Translations under genes and position numbers: made by a program
Shown: piece by piece, positions 49,961 through 60,100 of the stretch
Layout: each line of letters begins with the position of its first letter
Position numbering within the stretch: the stretch's first letter is position 1
Assembly (NCBI GenBank): GCA_023974075.1
Contig: CM043801.1
Span: 16,066,012-16,130,011 of the forward strand
Length of the DNA: 64,000 bases
DNA from: Chaenocephalus aceratus
Taxonomy: Eukaryota > Chordata > Actinopteri > Perciformes > Channichthyidae
Direction of reading: 5' to 3'
Notes under the pieces: model-generated
The model's input: the letters and a program-made list of their open reading frames with translations, nothing else
Databases searched by the model: none
What the model was told of the DNA's origin: nothing

Positions 49961-50052
49961 AGTGATGGTGAGGTGCGTTATGCAGTTCGCTACCCAAGGT
50001 TCTGCAAAGGTGGCTGGGGTAATTCGCCCTATCAAGGAGAAGCCATCATACG
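49961..50052 (+). pseudogene. Kolobok-like transposase exon, right half
   Basis: Coding resumes as GEVRYAVRYPRFCKGGW. It continues one base out of frame as VIRPIKEKPSYG, ending before the donor GTTAGC at 50,053. The block RYAVxxPxxxKGxxxVxPIKxxPxYGY is typical of this transposase family. The 1 nt frameshift in the GGW/VIRP region shows decay. Confidence 0.65.
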
Positions 50053-50143
50053 GTTAGCTGTTTTACCTCGGTCCCTAAATATTATTTATTGTGTGATGCA
50101 TCTATAATATCACTGAATGTGATCACTTGTTTCCTTCCTTCAG

Positions 50144-50333
50144 CATACGCTGCAGCCCTGATGGAGTCTCTGAGTGAGGGCTACTCCAGGTCACCAGAGA
50201 CTCTACGAGAGAGCAGTGCAGTCTTGTCCTCCACTGCCCCTGCCCCCTTTCCACTTCCTGCCAGGAGATCACCAAGGATGAGGCAGTTGGCCTTTATCTG
50301 GCACGGCATTCCCGGTTTAACACAGGAAATTAG
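50144..50333 (+). pseudogene. Kolobok-like transposase last exon
   Basis: After a TTCCTTCAG acceptor it encodes ALMESLSEGYSRSPETLRES. A frameshift near 50,260-50,270 then leads to EITKDEAVGLYLARHSRFNT and a TAG stop. The ending EAVxxxxxRF(N) is characteristic of the family. With the break in the preceding exon, at least two frameshifts affect the C-terminus. Confidence 0.65.
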
Positions 50334-50448
50334 GTGTGAAACCAGCAGATTCTAAAGGAAAAAATTGTCTGGCTTCTGGCTTTGGCTTCTGATTGTCCAC
50401 ACTCCCATGTGGACTCTCTTGTGGTTGGACGCTGGTCTTAGTGCCACA

Positions 50449-50493
<45 letters not shown>

Positions 50494-51059
50494 ACACACA
50501 AATAGTGAGAACAAATCATATTGAAGGTAAGGCTTCAGATTATCTACAATATTTTTTAACCAACCTTTGAGAAAGAAATCCATGCCTACACACAGCAATT
50601 TCAACACCTTCTTCATCCAACTTGTTTGGCTCACTTAGAGGTCTCCCTTATTGCTGTCCAGTGAGATTCCCCACACATAAACATAATTAATATATACACA
50701 TATTCTATTTCTATTTAAAATGTGTGCATGTTATTATAAAGTTTGTGTATATTTACAGACTGTTGCAAAACTAAGAAGTAGTAACATTTTCTTGGCTGTG
50801 GACTTGTACTCTACATAAATATGTTGAGGTCATGGTAATCTAATTCAACACACAATAACTGCAATGAACAGATAGCATTTCTGACTCGTAAAATGATTGG
50901 ATATGGTGTAATTTGGTAAATGATTCTGTGTTGAAAAATGTATATCTTTAAAAACTGCATTGGTGTATTAGGGCGGGCCATACTATTTTTTTTTGTAAAT
51001 CGATCGAGAGGAGTGTTCAAATAACGTATTTTGGTGGTTAATAATGAAAAGACACTATC
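50334..51059. other. noncoding DNA with an (AC)n microsatellite
   Basis: Sequence downstream of the transposase relic. A (AC)n tract occupies 50,445-50,500. No other feature was recognised. Confidence 0.6.
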
Positions 51060-51155
51060 TATCAATCAATCAATGTTTATTTGTGTAAATTGAAACAATA
51101 CCACATTTACAGCATAAGTAGACAAAATGTTTGGAAATGCATATGTCTGCGAACA
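51060..51155 (-). repeat. L2 LINE 3' end fragment
   Basis: It starts with ATCAATCAATCAATGTTTAT. It then jumps to GTGTAAATTGAAACAATACC and CAAAATGTTTGGAAATGCAT, which match two separated parts of the L2 3' region at 47,360 and 47,605-47,665. It is thus a second copy with an internal deletion. Confidence 0.75.
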
Positions 51156-51182
51156 CATAGTGCGAACACACTATGATTGTGA

Positions 51183-51368
51183 TTAATTGTATTGATCGTC
51201 ACCAAAATGAGGCCACTCAAAACCTTTGTAAATTCCTCCTCCTTCTTCTGGGAAATGTCTTCTGATGGCAGACACAACACATGAGGGTAAGGGCTTCCTA
51301 ATGTGCCTGCCTAGAACTCCATAGGCCCAGCGGATGACCTGCCTGTAAGATGTGTAGCGGTATTGCCT
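51183..51368 (-). pseudogene. P2X7-receptor C-terminal-domain-like protein, last exon
   Basis: On the minus strand this begins after a CCCCAG acceptor and encodes QYRYTSYRQVIRWAYGVLGR followed by a segment with LPSCVVSAIRRHFPEE and YKGFEW. The pattern YRxTAYRQxxxWxxGxLGxxxRxxxPxCVVxxIRxxFP is that of the cytosolic cysteine-rich 'ballast' domain of P2X7, which in fish also occurs in many standalone genes. It ends at a stop at about 51,183. Confidence 0.7.
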
Positions 51369-51553
51369 GGGGATAGGGACACAATAATCTACAGGTAAAC
51401 TTGATAGCCTTGTTAACATCATCAACAAGTGTTATATAGTATATAATCTACAGGTTCTGGGTTTTGAAACCTGCTAAAAACTCGGGGTCAATAGCAACTG
51501 TATTATCTTTAATAGCATTTATCTTTTTAATTGTAATCTAAACATACTCACAT

Positions 51554-51790
51554 CTGCTGGCCTGAAGCGGGCCATGCTCCTGCCTGAATTTCATGTAGGC
51601 TATCTGTAGCACAAAGGGATTCAGACAGCATGCTTCAAAGCCTGGTGCAGTGTCAGGCATGTTATGTCTGGTCTGGGGGTGAGGTTCTCCACCAGGGCCC
51701 AGAAGGGATCCACCTCCCTGCAGCACATGCTCTCCACAGCTGAGGTCATGGGCTGGCATTCCCCACACAAGCACCTACAAAACAAAACGT
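51554..51790 (-). pseudogene. P2X7-receptor C-terminal-domain-like protein, upstream exon (frameshifted)
   Basis: On the minus strand one frame gives CLCGECQPMTSAVESMCCRE, matching the cysteine-cluster opening (CxCGxCxxMxxxxExxCCxE) of the P2X7 C-terminal domain. About 70 bases later the similarity continues in another frame with GFEACCLNPFVLQIAYMKFR. The exon ends at a consensus GTGAGT donor near 51,553. The frameshift near 51,650 makes it a pseudogene or marks a sequence error. The following exon is at 51,183-51,368. Confidence 0.68.
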
Positions 51791-51816
51791 TTATCAGGAA
51801 ACCGTATTACATCTTT

Positions 51817-52145
51817 CCCCCTCCTTCCCTGCTCTCTCTCTCTCCTCCGGTACAGCACCATAACGCAGTGTGGAGTTGCATTAGGTAACGCGGGATACGG
51901 CTGATACTTGAGCATTAGTTTCAGTTATGGATCAGTATCAACAGTTCTGCCAGTAACGTTACTATATTATCAATGCTACTTTAGTTATAGCCTGATATAT
52001 GATAGCTAACTTTGCAATGTTGTGATGTGACGTTAGCTAACATTCTGTAGCCAACGCCGGACACTCACCAAGATAGCTGCCCCCTTCCCTGCTCTCTCTC
52101 TCCCCTCCGGTACAGCTCCGAAGGTAGTGTGGAGTTGCATTAGGT
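51817..52145. repeat. tandem duplication of a 70 bp segment, about 260 bp apart
   Basis: The stretch CTTCCCTGCTCTCTCTCTC…CCTCCGGTACAGC…GTGTGGAGTTGCATTAGG occurs at 51,817-51,886 and again at 52,080-52,144. In the second copy the 3' LTR of the retrovirus begins directly after ATTAGG, whereas the first copy continues as TAACGCGG. Confidence 0.85.
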
Positions 52146-53283
52146 GTTGTGAGTCTTGAGGTTTTTACAACCCAACTCGTCTCCGCGTTTCGTTTTGGCG
52201 AGTCCTGCTTAAAATCATAACAGGAAGGAAATCAGAAGACACCAGGAAACAAGTTAAACAATAATCTGTTTTAATTATACAAGGTAATAATGCAATACAA
52301 TATAATACATTACCATACAATCTAAAATAATATACGTAATGTAAGGAGTACTCCTGCCCTGGTTCACGTGCCACTTCGATCCTTCAGCCTTGGCAGCGCG
52401 AGAAGAGAGAGCGAACCTAAGGCCGAACAGGCTTTCATACCAAAACAAACAGGAAGGGGTTGGGTCAGCTGGTCATCTTTTCAGGTCATCTCATTGGGAG
52501 ATACAAAAGATGCTGTCTCACAGTGAATCAGCGCGTGCCAGCAGAGAACCAAACAGTTTCAGTTTGAAGCAAAACACATTCTTATCATGTAAGATAAGAA
52601 TGTGTTAGTCCATATGTTTTCCTTTATGAAAGCCATACTTGTTGGGAATGTATCAGTCATCATCTCATGACCTCCTCAGGACCAGCTAACCAACAGAGCT
52701 TAAGTGTCCTCATACCCCCCCGGCCCTCTCTGAACTTCCATCCACCCGAAGTCAGCTTACCCAGAATCAGAGGACCATTGTCTCTCTTAACTGTGTGACT
52801 CAATTATCAAGGCCTGCAGGATGCGCATCATTAATTTAAAAAGAATTTAACAATTATATCTGGGGAAAATGTCCCTCGCAATTTGCAAAGCCTATCAATG
52901 GTTTAACCAAGAAAAACACTCAAAGGGGTAATCTTTTCACTGAAAACAGAACAAGTAATTCTGCATCTTCCCTCCTCAAAAATAGCCTAAAAACACCCTT
53001 TTGATAAAAGGGTAAAAGTGAAAGAAAAAGACTATTGCGCTAACCTACTTTTAAGAAAAAGGGAACATTGTTTCAGGAATCTATAAAAAACCTCTCTATA
53101 TTTAAGAGGAAAAATGTACTTTTTGTTCCTTCAACTATTAACACACAGGAATGTATAAACCCACACATATAGTAGGGATAACATGATGCAATACAACTCG
53201 TATATATGGGTGACATTAAAATGAATATACCAAAAATATGCTGCATTATTTCTTCTGCATAATACCTTACATCAATTTCCACA
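52145..53283 (-). repeat. 3' LTR of the endogenous retrovirus, about 1.14 kb
   Basis: On the minus strand it starts TGTGGAAATTGATG right after a polypurine tract and ends GACTCACAACA, giving TG…CA ends. A candidate ATTAAA polyadenylation signal lies at 52,276-52,271 on the minus strand, leaving an R-U5 of roughly 120 bases. A perfect 14 bp stem with a 6-base loop lies at 52,573-52,606. Boundaries are inferred from the TG/CA ends and tract position because no second LTR is present for comparison. Confidence 0.75.
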
Positions 53284-53296
53284 ATTCCCCCCTTTT
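53284..53296 (-). promoter_or_regulatory. polypurine tract of the retrovirus
   Basis: The minus strand reads AAAAGGGGGGAAT immediately before the LTR start TGTGG. This is where plus-strand synthesis is primed in retroviruses. Confidence 0.75.
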
Positions 53297-54412
53297 GCAC
53301 TCTTTTAAAAGAGAGCAACTTACACAAGGCACTTGAAACATAACTATTGTCATTCCTCTCCACTGTGTTCGTCTCTCAACATTATATTTAGAGCCCTTTA
53401 AACATTTGTAAACAGCCCATCATAACAATTTCTTATGACAGTGGAGAGGGAGACCAAAACATGTCAAAAAAACTGCGTCCTTGTCTGCTGAGTCTCCATA
53501 CTTGTCCTCTCCCTCCGAGACATAGGCCAACAGCGGCATTTTATACGGAGGGGGAGAAGCAGCTTTTCCCTCAATGGTGGAACTGATTAGTCTGACACAT
53601 AATGAGCGGATGCACGGCACACAACAACACCCACATGTTATTAAAATGGCCAAAAAAGTAGCTACAGAAAAAAAAAGAGACATTATTAAACCCTTCCATT
53701 GACCAAACATGTTAGTAAACCACTCTTCAAGGGGATTGTGTATCCCTGATTGCTCATGCATAGTTTTAGATAGGATACGAAGACCTTCTAAGGCTCTCGT
53801 CACGGAACCGTCCGGCGCCGTGTTGTTGGGAATAAACGTACAGCACATATCCTTGAACATTGAGCAAACACCCCCTTTCTCCGCCAGAAGCATATCCAGT
53901 GCCATCCTATTCTGCACAGCCATAAGGGATGTTGGACCTAATTGTTCAGCCAGGCCTTCTACCGCGTCCCTAGTGAGATTGGCCAATCGGAGTATGTTGT
54001 AATGGACATAGTTGATCCTTTCTACATTTTTGACAGGGTAACGGGGAAGATGGCAGAGATAACTGGAAAACGTTCAAACCCTGCTGCTATTTGGTCAGCT
54101 AGTTTGTATTCATTAGGGACCCCTCGTGGAACTCCTATGTAGACCCTCCAGAAAAACGCGGGCAAAAATCCTTGATTATGCGGGCTAAAATCCTTGATTA
54201 TGCGATCAAACATGCTGGGTTTTATGTGATTTTATGCGGTGAAATTGCGGGAAGTTGCGAAATATGCGGAAAGTTGCTAAATATGCGAAAAAAATTAATA
54301 TTGGACTGTCTTATTAATTTATTTTCTCTCACACACAACCTGCCACTAACGTTAAACCCCTTTACTATTCAATTAAACACATTCAATGTTTATTTAAATT
54401 GGGCTATTTTAA

Positions 54413-54413
<1 letters not shown>

Positions 54414-54476
<63 letters not shown>
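54414..54476. repeat. (AC)n microsatellite
   Basis: Uninterrupted AC repeat of about 63 bases inside the CGGBP1-like element. Confidence 0.97.
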
Positions 54477-54478
<2 letters not shown>

Positions 54479-54525
54479 CTCCGCCTCATTCTGTTTTCAT
54501 TTACTTGTTCGTTATCTGACCAGCT

Positions 54526-54861
54526 TCAATCTTGTAGGCTTCTCACCTCGTTTCGTGTAGCCCTCGAAAGGGTTTTGGAGGTTGATGCCTCGGTGAACGT
54601 GAGTTGTTTGGCTTTCTTGTCCGCAGCAGCAGAAAGCATTTTCAAATCTTTGAATGAATCAAAGTGGGTCGTCACCGTCGATGTTCTCTTATGCTCCAAC
54701 ACACAGTTGCACGGGGTGCAGAATAGTTTCCCCCCACTTCCGTGCAAGACATCGGGGTACTGCTTTGCCCGGTCTTTAGCAGAAATGTTCGTCGGTAAAT
54801 GAGATGGATTAGATTTTTTCATCTTGGTGTTTTCTCTCTCTTGTGAGCTCCACACGTTCAC
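54526..54861 (-). CDS. CGGBP1-like BED zinc-finger protein
   Basis: A 111-residue frame from ATG at 54,861. It resembles CGG triplet repeat-binding protein 1 and its transposon relatives: a basic N-terminus (MKKSNPSHLPTNISAKDRAK), a YPDVLHGSGGKLFCTPCNCV block with the Cys-x2-Cys pair, then EHKRTSTVTTHF with the first His of the BED finger, and a Lys-rich end. The last zinc ligand is not at its usual place, so the finger may be damaged. There are no internal stops. It lacks a transposase core and would act, if at all, by binding DNA. Confidence 0.65.
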   Translation of the reverse strand: MNVWSSQERENTKMKKSNPSHLPTNISAKDRAKQYPDVLHGSGGKLFCTPCNCVLEHKRTSTVTTHFDSFKDLKMLSAAADKKAKQLTFTEASTSKTLSRATRNEVRSLQD

Positions 54862-54909
54862 TCTACGGTGTTGTTTACCTTCTGTGATGCGCGAGCTGAT
54901 GACGTCGCG

Positions 54910-54910
<1 letters not shown>

Positions 54911-54972
<62 letters not shown>
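54911..54972. repeat. (CAT)n microsatellite, about 20 units
   Basis: Perfect trinucleotide repeat. The poly-His ORF it creates on the plus strand is not a gene. Confidence 0.97.
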
Positions 54973-57109
54973 ATGCACGTCAAGACGAGTTAACTTTGTT
55001 TCTCAACATTGTTTGGAAAAATGCGGGGATTATGATAAATATGCGGCCTTTTAAAAATCTGCGCCATTTTGCTGATTATGCAGTAAATTCTGCGATCGCA
55101 GAATCGCGTTTTTCTGGAGGGTCTACCTATGGAATCGATAAAGGTGGGAGAATTGAGGGATAAATCAAACGTGTCTCTGGTGTCCCTTCTAGCCAGTACA
55201 TGTAGGGAGGTTTTAGGGTCCGTGGGCACCAGTTTTTTCCCTAGCAACATTAGGGGTGCATGGAGACGCACCATAGCACACAATCCTACAGATAATTCGG
55301 GGATACGGGTGTACAGGCGGTGGCCCCCACAATAATAGTAGAGACCAGCCCTGGCCCAATGTCCTATACTAGTGCTAGACACGGTGTGGTTACACCAATC
55401 CGTAGGGATATTTCCTAGGTCAAAACGTGGAGATTTTTGGACCATGGTGAAACAGGTGTACCCACCGGCGCCTCTGCTAGCCGTGAATAGGCCTGTCCTA
55501 GTACCATTATCAATTGGAGGGAAAACCTTGGCCAGGGTGGTGCAGTTAGGAGGACTAGCCATCTTGGTCAGCTGTAACATACAGTTGTAACCCCAGGTAT
55601 CTGTGAGAAACAAGGGCGCAGGGTCAGTGACTAATTGCGGGCGGGCCGTGGCACAGGCTAGGCAATCCCCTGCCATTTGTTCTTGGGCTGTCCGAGCAAC
55701 CCATTTTAACCATAAATTGTCATCTGTGTATCCTGTGGCCATTTGGATGACGTCTAGAGTTTGAAGTTGGCTATAATCCCCGTACATTTATCTGTGCATG
55801 TGATTTTAGACAGGTATTTAACCTTAGGTCCTGCCTGAGGAAGGTTTTGCTTTACCTTTGGTTTAACTTTAATTTCGAAGAGGCCTTGTGGCGAACCCCT
55901 TCCTGCATGTACTGCGAGGACATAAAGTCCAGCGTCGGAGAGCACGTCATTCTTTAGCGTTATGAGTACCGGATTACAAAACCTGCCGGAGCACGGAACG
56001 CCTGTGTTTCTCCTAACCACTTTCATTCTATATTTGAGGGATCTAACAATTTCCGCCGATCGGTAAGGTGGCATGTATCCCCAGTCATCAGGACTCGAAT
56101 TTACTATGACACCGGCCCAGGACTCGCAGGAGCAACCGTAGGTGTATTTAACGAACACATGAGGATCGCCTTTGATTCTAACTGTACTGCCTTGGTAAAC
56201 GTAAGGACTGCCTTTGACCTTATCTTGGATGCTTCTATTACATACCGCTGGGGCTAATCAGATGTATTTGGCTAGGTTGGAATAGGTCCTGGTGAGGTTT
56301 CCGCAGGGGGCAATTTTGCACAGGTTGATTTGTATTATTCCATCACTACCTTCTTGTAAAAAGAAGATTTGTTTAGGAGACATGGTGGTAACTACTACCT
56401 CATATTTGGCCCGTTTGACCCTAGTTACGGACTCATCTGGCGGGGGAGTGGAGTCTGGGTGGTCAATGGAATCACATAAGATTAAAATAATGGCAACAGT
56501 CACAGTAGAAAACAGGACTAAGCCTGTGAAACATTTCCAGTTCTCATACATGGTTATGCTGTGAGCTCCAACTCTTCTAGTGTCAGTAAAAAACGTCTAT
56601 GCTAACGTATGGTATTAAAACCCAAGTTATCAAGAGTGCTGTGGACCAAGGGGTCATTCAACCTTGACTTTTTTAAGGGTTACAATGTACATACAGTAGG
56701 GCGGACAAATAGACTACTATTCCCAATAGTAGTAGCGACCAACAGGTTATCAGGAAATGCAGGGCTCCTTCAGACCTTTTTTTGTATTATTCTCTGAAAT
56801 GTTCTGGTCTCTGTGTCAGCCTTACATGAGGTCATCAAAACGTAAAAAATCCCTTAAATATGGGTTAATAAAAGGTCCCTCAAAAAATTGGTTAATAAAA
56901 GGTTCCTCAGAAAATGGGATATTGAAACAAAGTTCCTCCAAAACATGGGATATTGAAACAAAGTTCCTCAAAAAAAAAAAGGGATATTAGAACAAACTCC
57001 ACACCGGCTATATCAACCTGTTTCCGCGGAGAGTGGAGTCCCCTGTGCCGTCCTGGCTTGCCGCGTCTTTGTCCCCCCGATCCGCTGACGGCGGCTTCTG
57101 GGCTGCCTG

Positions 57110-60100
57110 CTAGAGAGATGTCTTCCTCCTCCTCTGGCTCGCTGATGGCAGCTTCCGGGTCAATGCTGGATAGATGTCTTCCCGATCCTCCTTCTCCGGC
57201 CCGCTGATGATGCCTCCCGGGTCGACTGCCTTGACGAGGGCCAGGTCTGTCCTGATGTTGTCTAGGGTCCTCGCAGGTGTTTTCCCGACCGCACACTGGC
57301 TCCAGTGGTACCAGTTGTCCCCCTTTCCTTCTAGGCGGACGGCATGGGATGTCCTCTGGGTCACTCGGTAGGGGCCGGAAAACCTGGGGTTGAGCCACTT
57401 AGGCCTGATGACTTTCAGCCAGACGAACTCTGCTGTGTTGGCCTTGTGCTTCTCGGGTCCCCCTTTGGCGTCCGTAACCTGTGTGGAGAAACCTGATACC
57501 AAGCCCCTAAGTTGCCGGTAGTATGGTTTTGAACACATGACCTCTACTTCCTTTCCTACGCTCAAGGCTCCTGGGCCCGGGAATTGGTGGCCATGTGTCA
57601 GCTCAAATGGGGAGAAACCTGTCCCTCTGTTAATGGAGCTTCTGATTGACATGAGGGCTAGAGGCAAGGCCTCCAGCCAGTTCATGCCTGTCTCCTCACA
57701 TGCTTTGCTGAGTTTCTGTTTGATGTTCTGGTTCATTCTTTCTACCTTTCCCTGTGACTGTGGATGGTAGACTGCTCCAAAACTGTGTCTTAGTCCTAAG
57801 GACTGTTCTACTGTGCGTAGGTCATGGTTCTTGAAATGGCTGCCATTGTCTGACCTCACTTTCCTAGGAAACCCATGTAGTGGAATGTAATGTGTGACTA
57901 GGAATTTGATCACTGAGTCTGCATCCTCTCTCCTGCATGGCACAGCTTCTGGCCAACCTGTGTATGCATCTACCACAACTAGTAAGTACCTGAACCCTCT
58001 TACTTTGTCAATCATGTCAGTGTAGTCAATGATGATTTCTTCTCCTGCCATCTTAGGTAAAGGGAACTTTCCCTGGTGTGGTTTTACTGTGGCTCTGATG
58101 TTATGGGTTAGGCAAATTACACATTCTTCTAGTTAATTAACTATCATGTCAGGTAGGTAAGGGTGCCACCAGTGAGTCAGGTGTCTGCTCATCTGAGTTT
58201 TACCGCAATGTGTTGGGCCGTGTGCTTCTTTAAGCATTGATCTTATCCATCCTGGGGGTATCACTGGTCTCCCATCTGGGGAGTACCATGTCCCATCTTT
58301 GTTGGTAGCTCCTCTGTCTAACCATACTGTTTTATCCTGAGGAGACCCTGCTGCTTGAGCTTCTTTGAGAGTATCATCTGTTACTGCAGGCACTAAGTCA
58401 GCAGATTTTGAGACCAGCATTTGAAACTGGGGTATATACCCTGCTTTGGCTTTAGCTGCTTTGTCTGCTGCATTGTTACCCCAAGACAAATAGTTGTCTA
58501 CCGTGCTGTGACCTTTACACTTGAGTAAAGCTAGCTTGTTTGGCAACATTACTGCTTCTGCATGCCTTTTGATGTCTTTCTCATGTTTGATGGGGGTATT
58601 AGTGGATGTTACAAATCCTGCTCTCATCCACTGGTGCATTTCCACATGTATGACACCATGAACATATGCTGAGTCAGTATAGATGTTTACATCTTTTCCT
58701 TTTGATAGCTCTAATGCTGCAATCACTCCCACCACTTCTGCAAACTGTGCTGAGACTTTCCCTGTTACTTTTCCTGCTGCTCTTTCCTCAAACTGTCCCT
58801 CCGCTGTTTGACCCACCACTGCGTAGGCTGCTTGGAGCCCGTTGGTGGGGTGTCTAAAACAACAGCCGTCTGTGAACAGGTTTTCTGCATGTGGCATAGG
58901 CTCGTCTCTGAGATCTATTCTTAGCTTCACATCCTGGATGATTCTTTCCTCACACCTATGGGGTTCTCCGCTGCCAATGGTGTCTGCGCTGTTAACTCCT
59001 TCATGTGTGTAGGTGATGTGTGCTTGTGTCAGAGTTTTCTCTAACCTGGTCTGTCTTGTGGAAGTCATTGTGAATGCACTTGAGTTCACAAAAGAGACAA
59101 TGCTATGTGTTGTCAGTACTGTCAATGGGTGTCTCATCACAATGTGTGAAATCGTGTTTAAGATACGTGCTGTACCTGCTGAATGTCTCGTGCATGGAGG
59201 TTCTCTGTTCTCCACACTGTCCAGGGTGATACTAATGTACATCAGTATTGACCTATATCCCCCCTTTTTCTGAAATAGAATACCATTTACTGTGTTTTCA
59301 CTTTCAGAAACATCAAGGAAAAATGGTAATGCATAGGATGCGGCAGCGAGAGAGGTGACCTGGGACATGGATTGTTTGAGAGAAATGAACGCAGCTTCTG
59401 CAGCTTGTTCAGTATGGCAGTGAGATTGCGCATGCCTTTCTCATTGATCAGAGTTCTGAGTTCAGCTGTTCTTGGGTTATACTCTGGGATGTAGTGTCTG
59501 CTGTAGCCTGTGAGACCCAGAAAAGATAGCATGTTTTTGACTGTCTTGGGTTTGGGGTGATGTAATATGCTTTCTTGATGTGCTGCTGACATGCCTGTAC
59601 CTGCTGGAGAGATAACTCTGCCCAAAAATGTCACCTCTTTACGGGTGCATTGTAGCTTTTTCTTTGAGACCTTGAACCCTGTTGCGTGGAGGCGAACCAG
59701 TAGGTTCCTGGTGGCCTCCAGACAGGAGACTGCGGAGGGTGCAGCAATGAGAAGGTCATCTACATACTGGATCAACACCACCCCCTCTGGCAATGGAACG
59801 CCATCTAGCTGTTCCCTGAGTATTTTGTTAAATATTCCTGGAGACAAACTGAAGCCTTGGGGTAGTCTAGTGTACTGTAGTTTTTCCCTCCCATTGTAAA
59901 TGAAAAAATAGGTCTCATACTCTCTGCTAGAGGTGTGCAGAAGAAAGCGTTGGCCAGGTCAATACAAGTGAACAATGTATGTTCAGGTGAGATATTACAG
60001 ATAGCTGTGTATGGGTTAGGCACTGGTACCAGCGCTGTAGTGGTGATAGCATTAATGGTCCTCAAATCATGAGCCATTCTGTACTCCTCGCTAGGTTTTG

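Larger units (their letters stand above)
54140..55125 (-). mobile_element. BED-finger (CGGBP1-like) transposon with 6 bp TSD, inserted in env
   Basis: Perfect 21 bp inverted ends begin TAGACCCTCCAGAAAAACGC and close with the complement. CCTATG is duplicated at 54,134-54,139 and 55,126-55,131, and removing the insert plus one copy makes the env frame continuous there. It contains an AC microsatellite, a (CAT)n repeat and a minus-strand ORF similar to CGGBP1. The subterminal zones repeat words such as ATTATGCG and AAATATGCGG. The lack of a catalytic domain makes it nonautonomous. CGGBP1 derives from hAT-type transposons, but those normally give 8 bp duplications. Confidence 0.88.
53420..56551 (-). 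pseudogene. env: retroviral env, broken by stops, frameshifts and a transposon
   Basis: It begins at ATG 56,551 with a hydrophobic segment at residues 9-26 (signal anchor or peptide), followed by a basic RVKRAK stretch. The first frame stops at about 56,258 by an in-frame TGA but continues in the same frame to 55,754. A frameshift near 55,790 leads to the surface-subunit frame (55,787-55,126), rich in cysteines and N-glycosylation sites. The element at 54,140-55,125 interrupts it. Coding then resumes from 54,133, shifts frame again near 54,030, and ends in the transmembrane subunit (53,986-53,420). That part has a Cx6CC motif and one long membrane span followed by a cysteine cluster. It cannot encode an intact protein as it stands. 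Confidence 0.85.

Noticed and set aside
54824..55054. Plus-strand ORF with a 20-residue histidine run
   Set aside because: This is the (CAT)n repeat read in one frame; the coding-like frame here is the minus-strand CGGBP1-like ORF.
56907..57398. 163-codon minus-strand ORF next to integrase
   Set aside because: It overlaps the integrase C-terminal frame out of register and is Arg/Gly/Pro-rich. A short accessory frame cannot be excluded, but nothing supports it.
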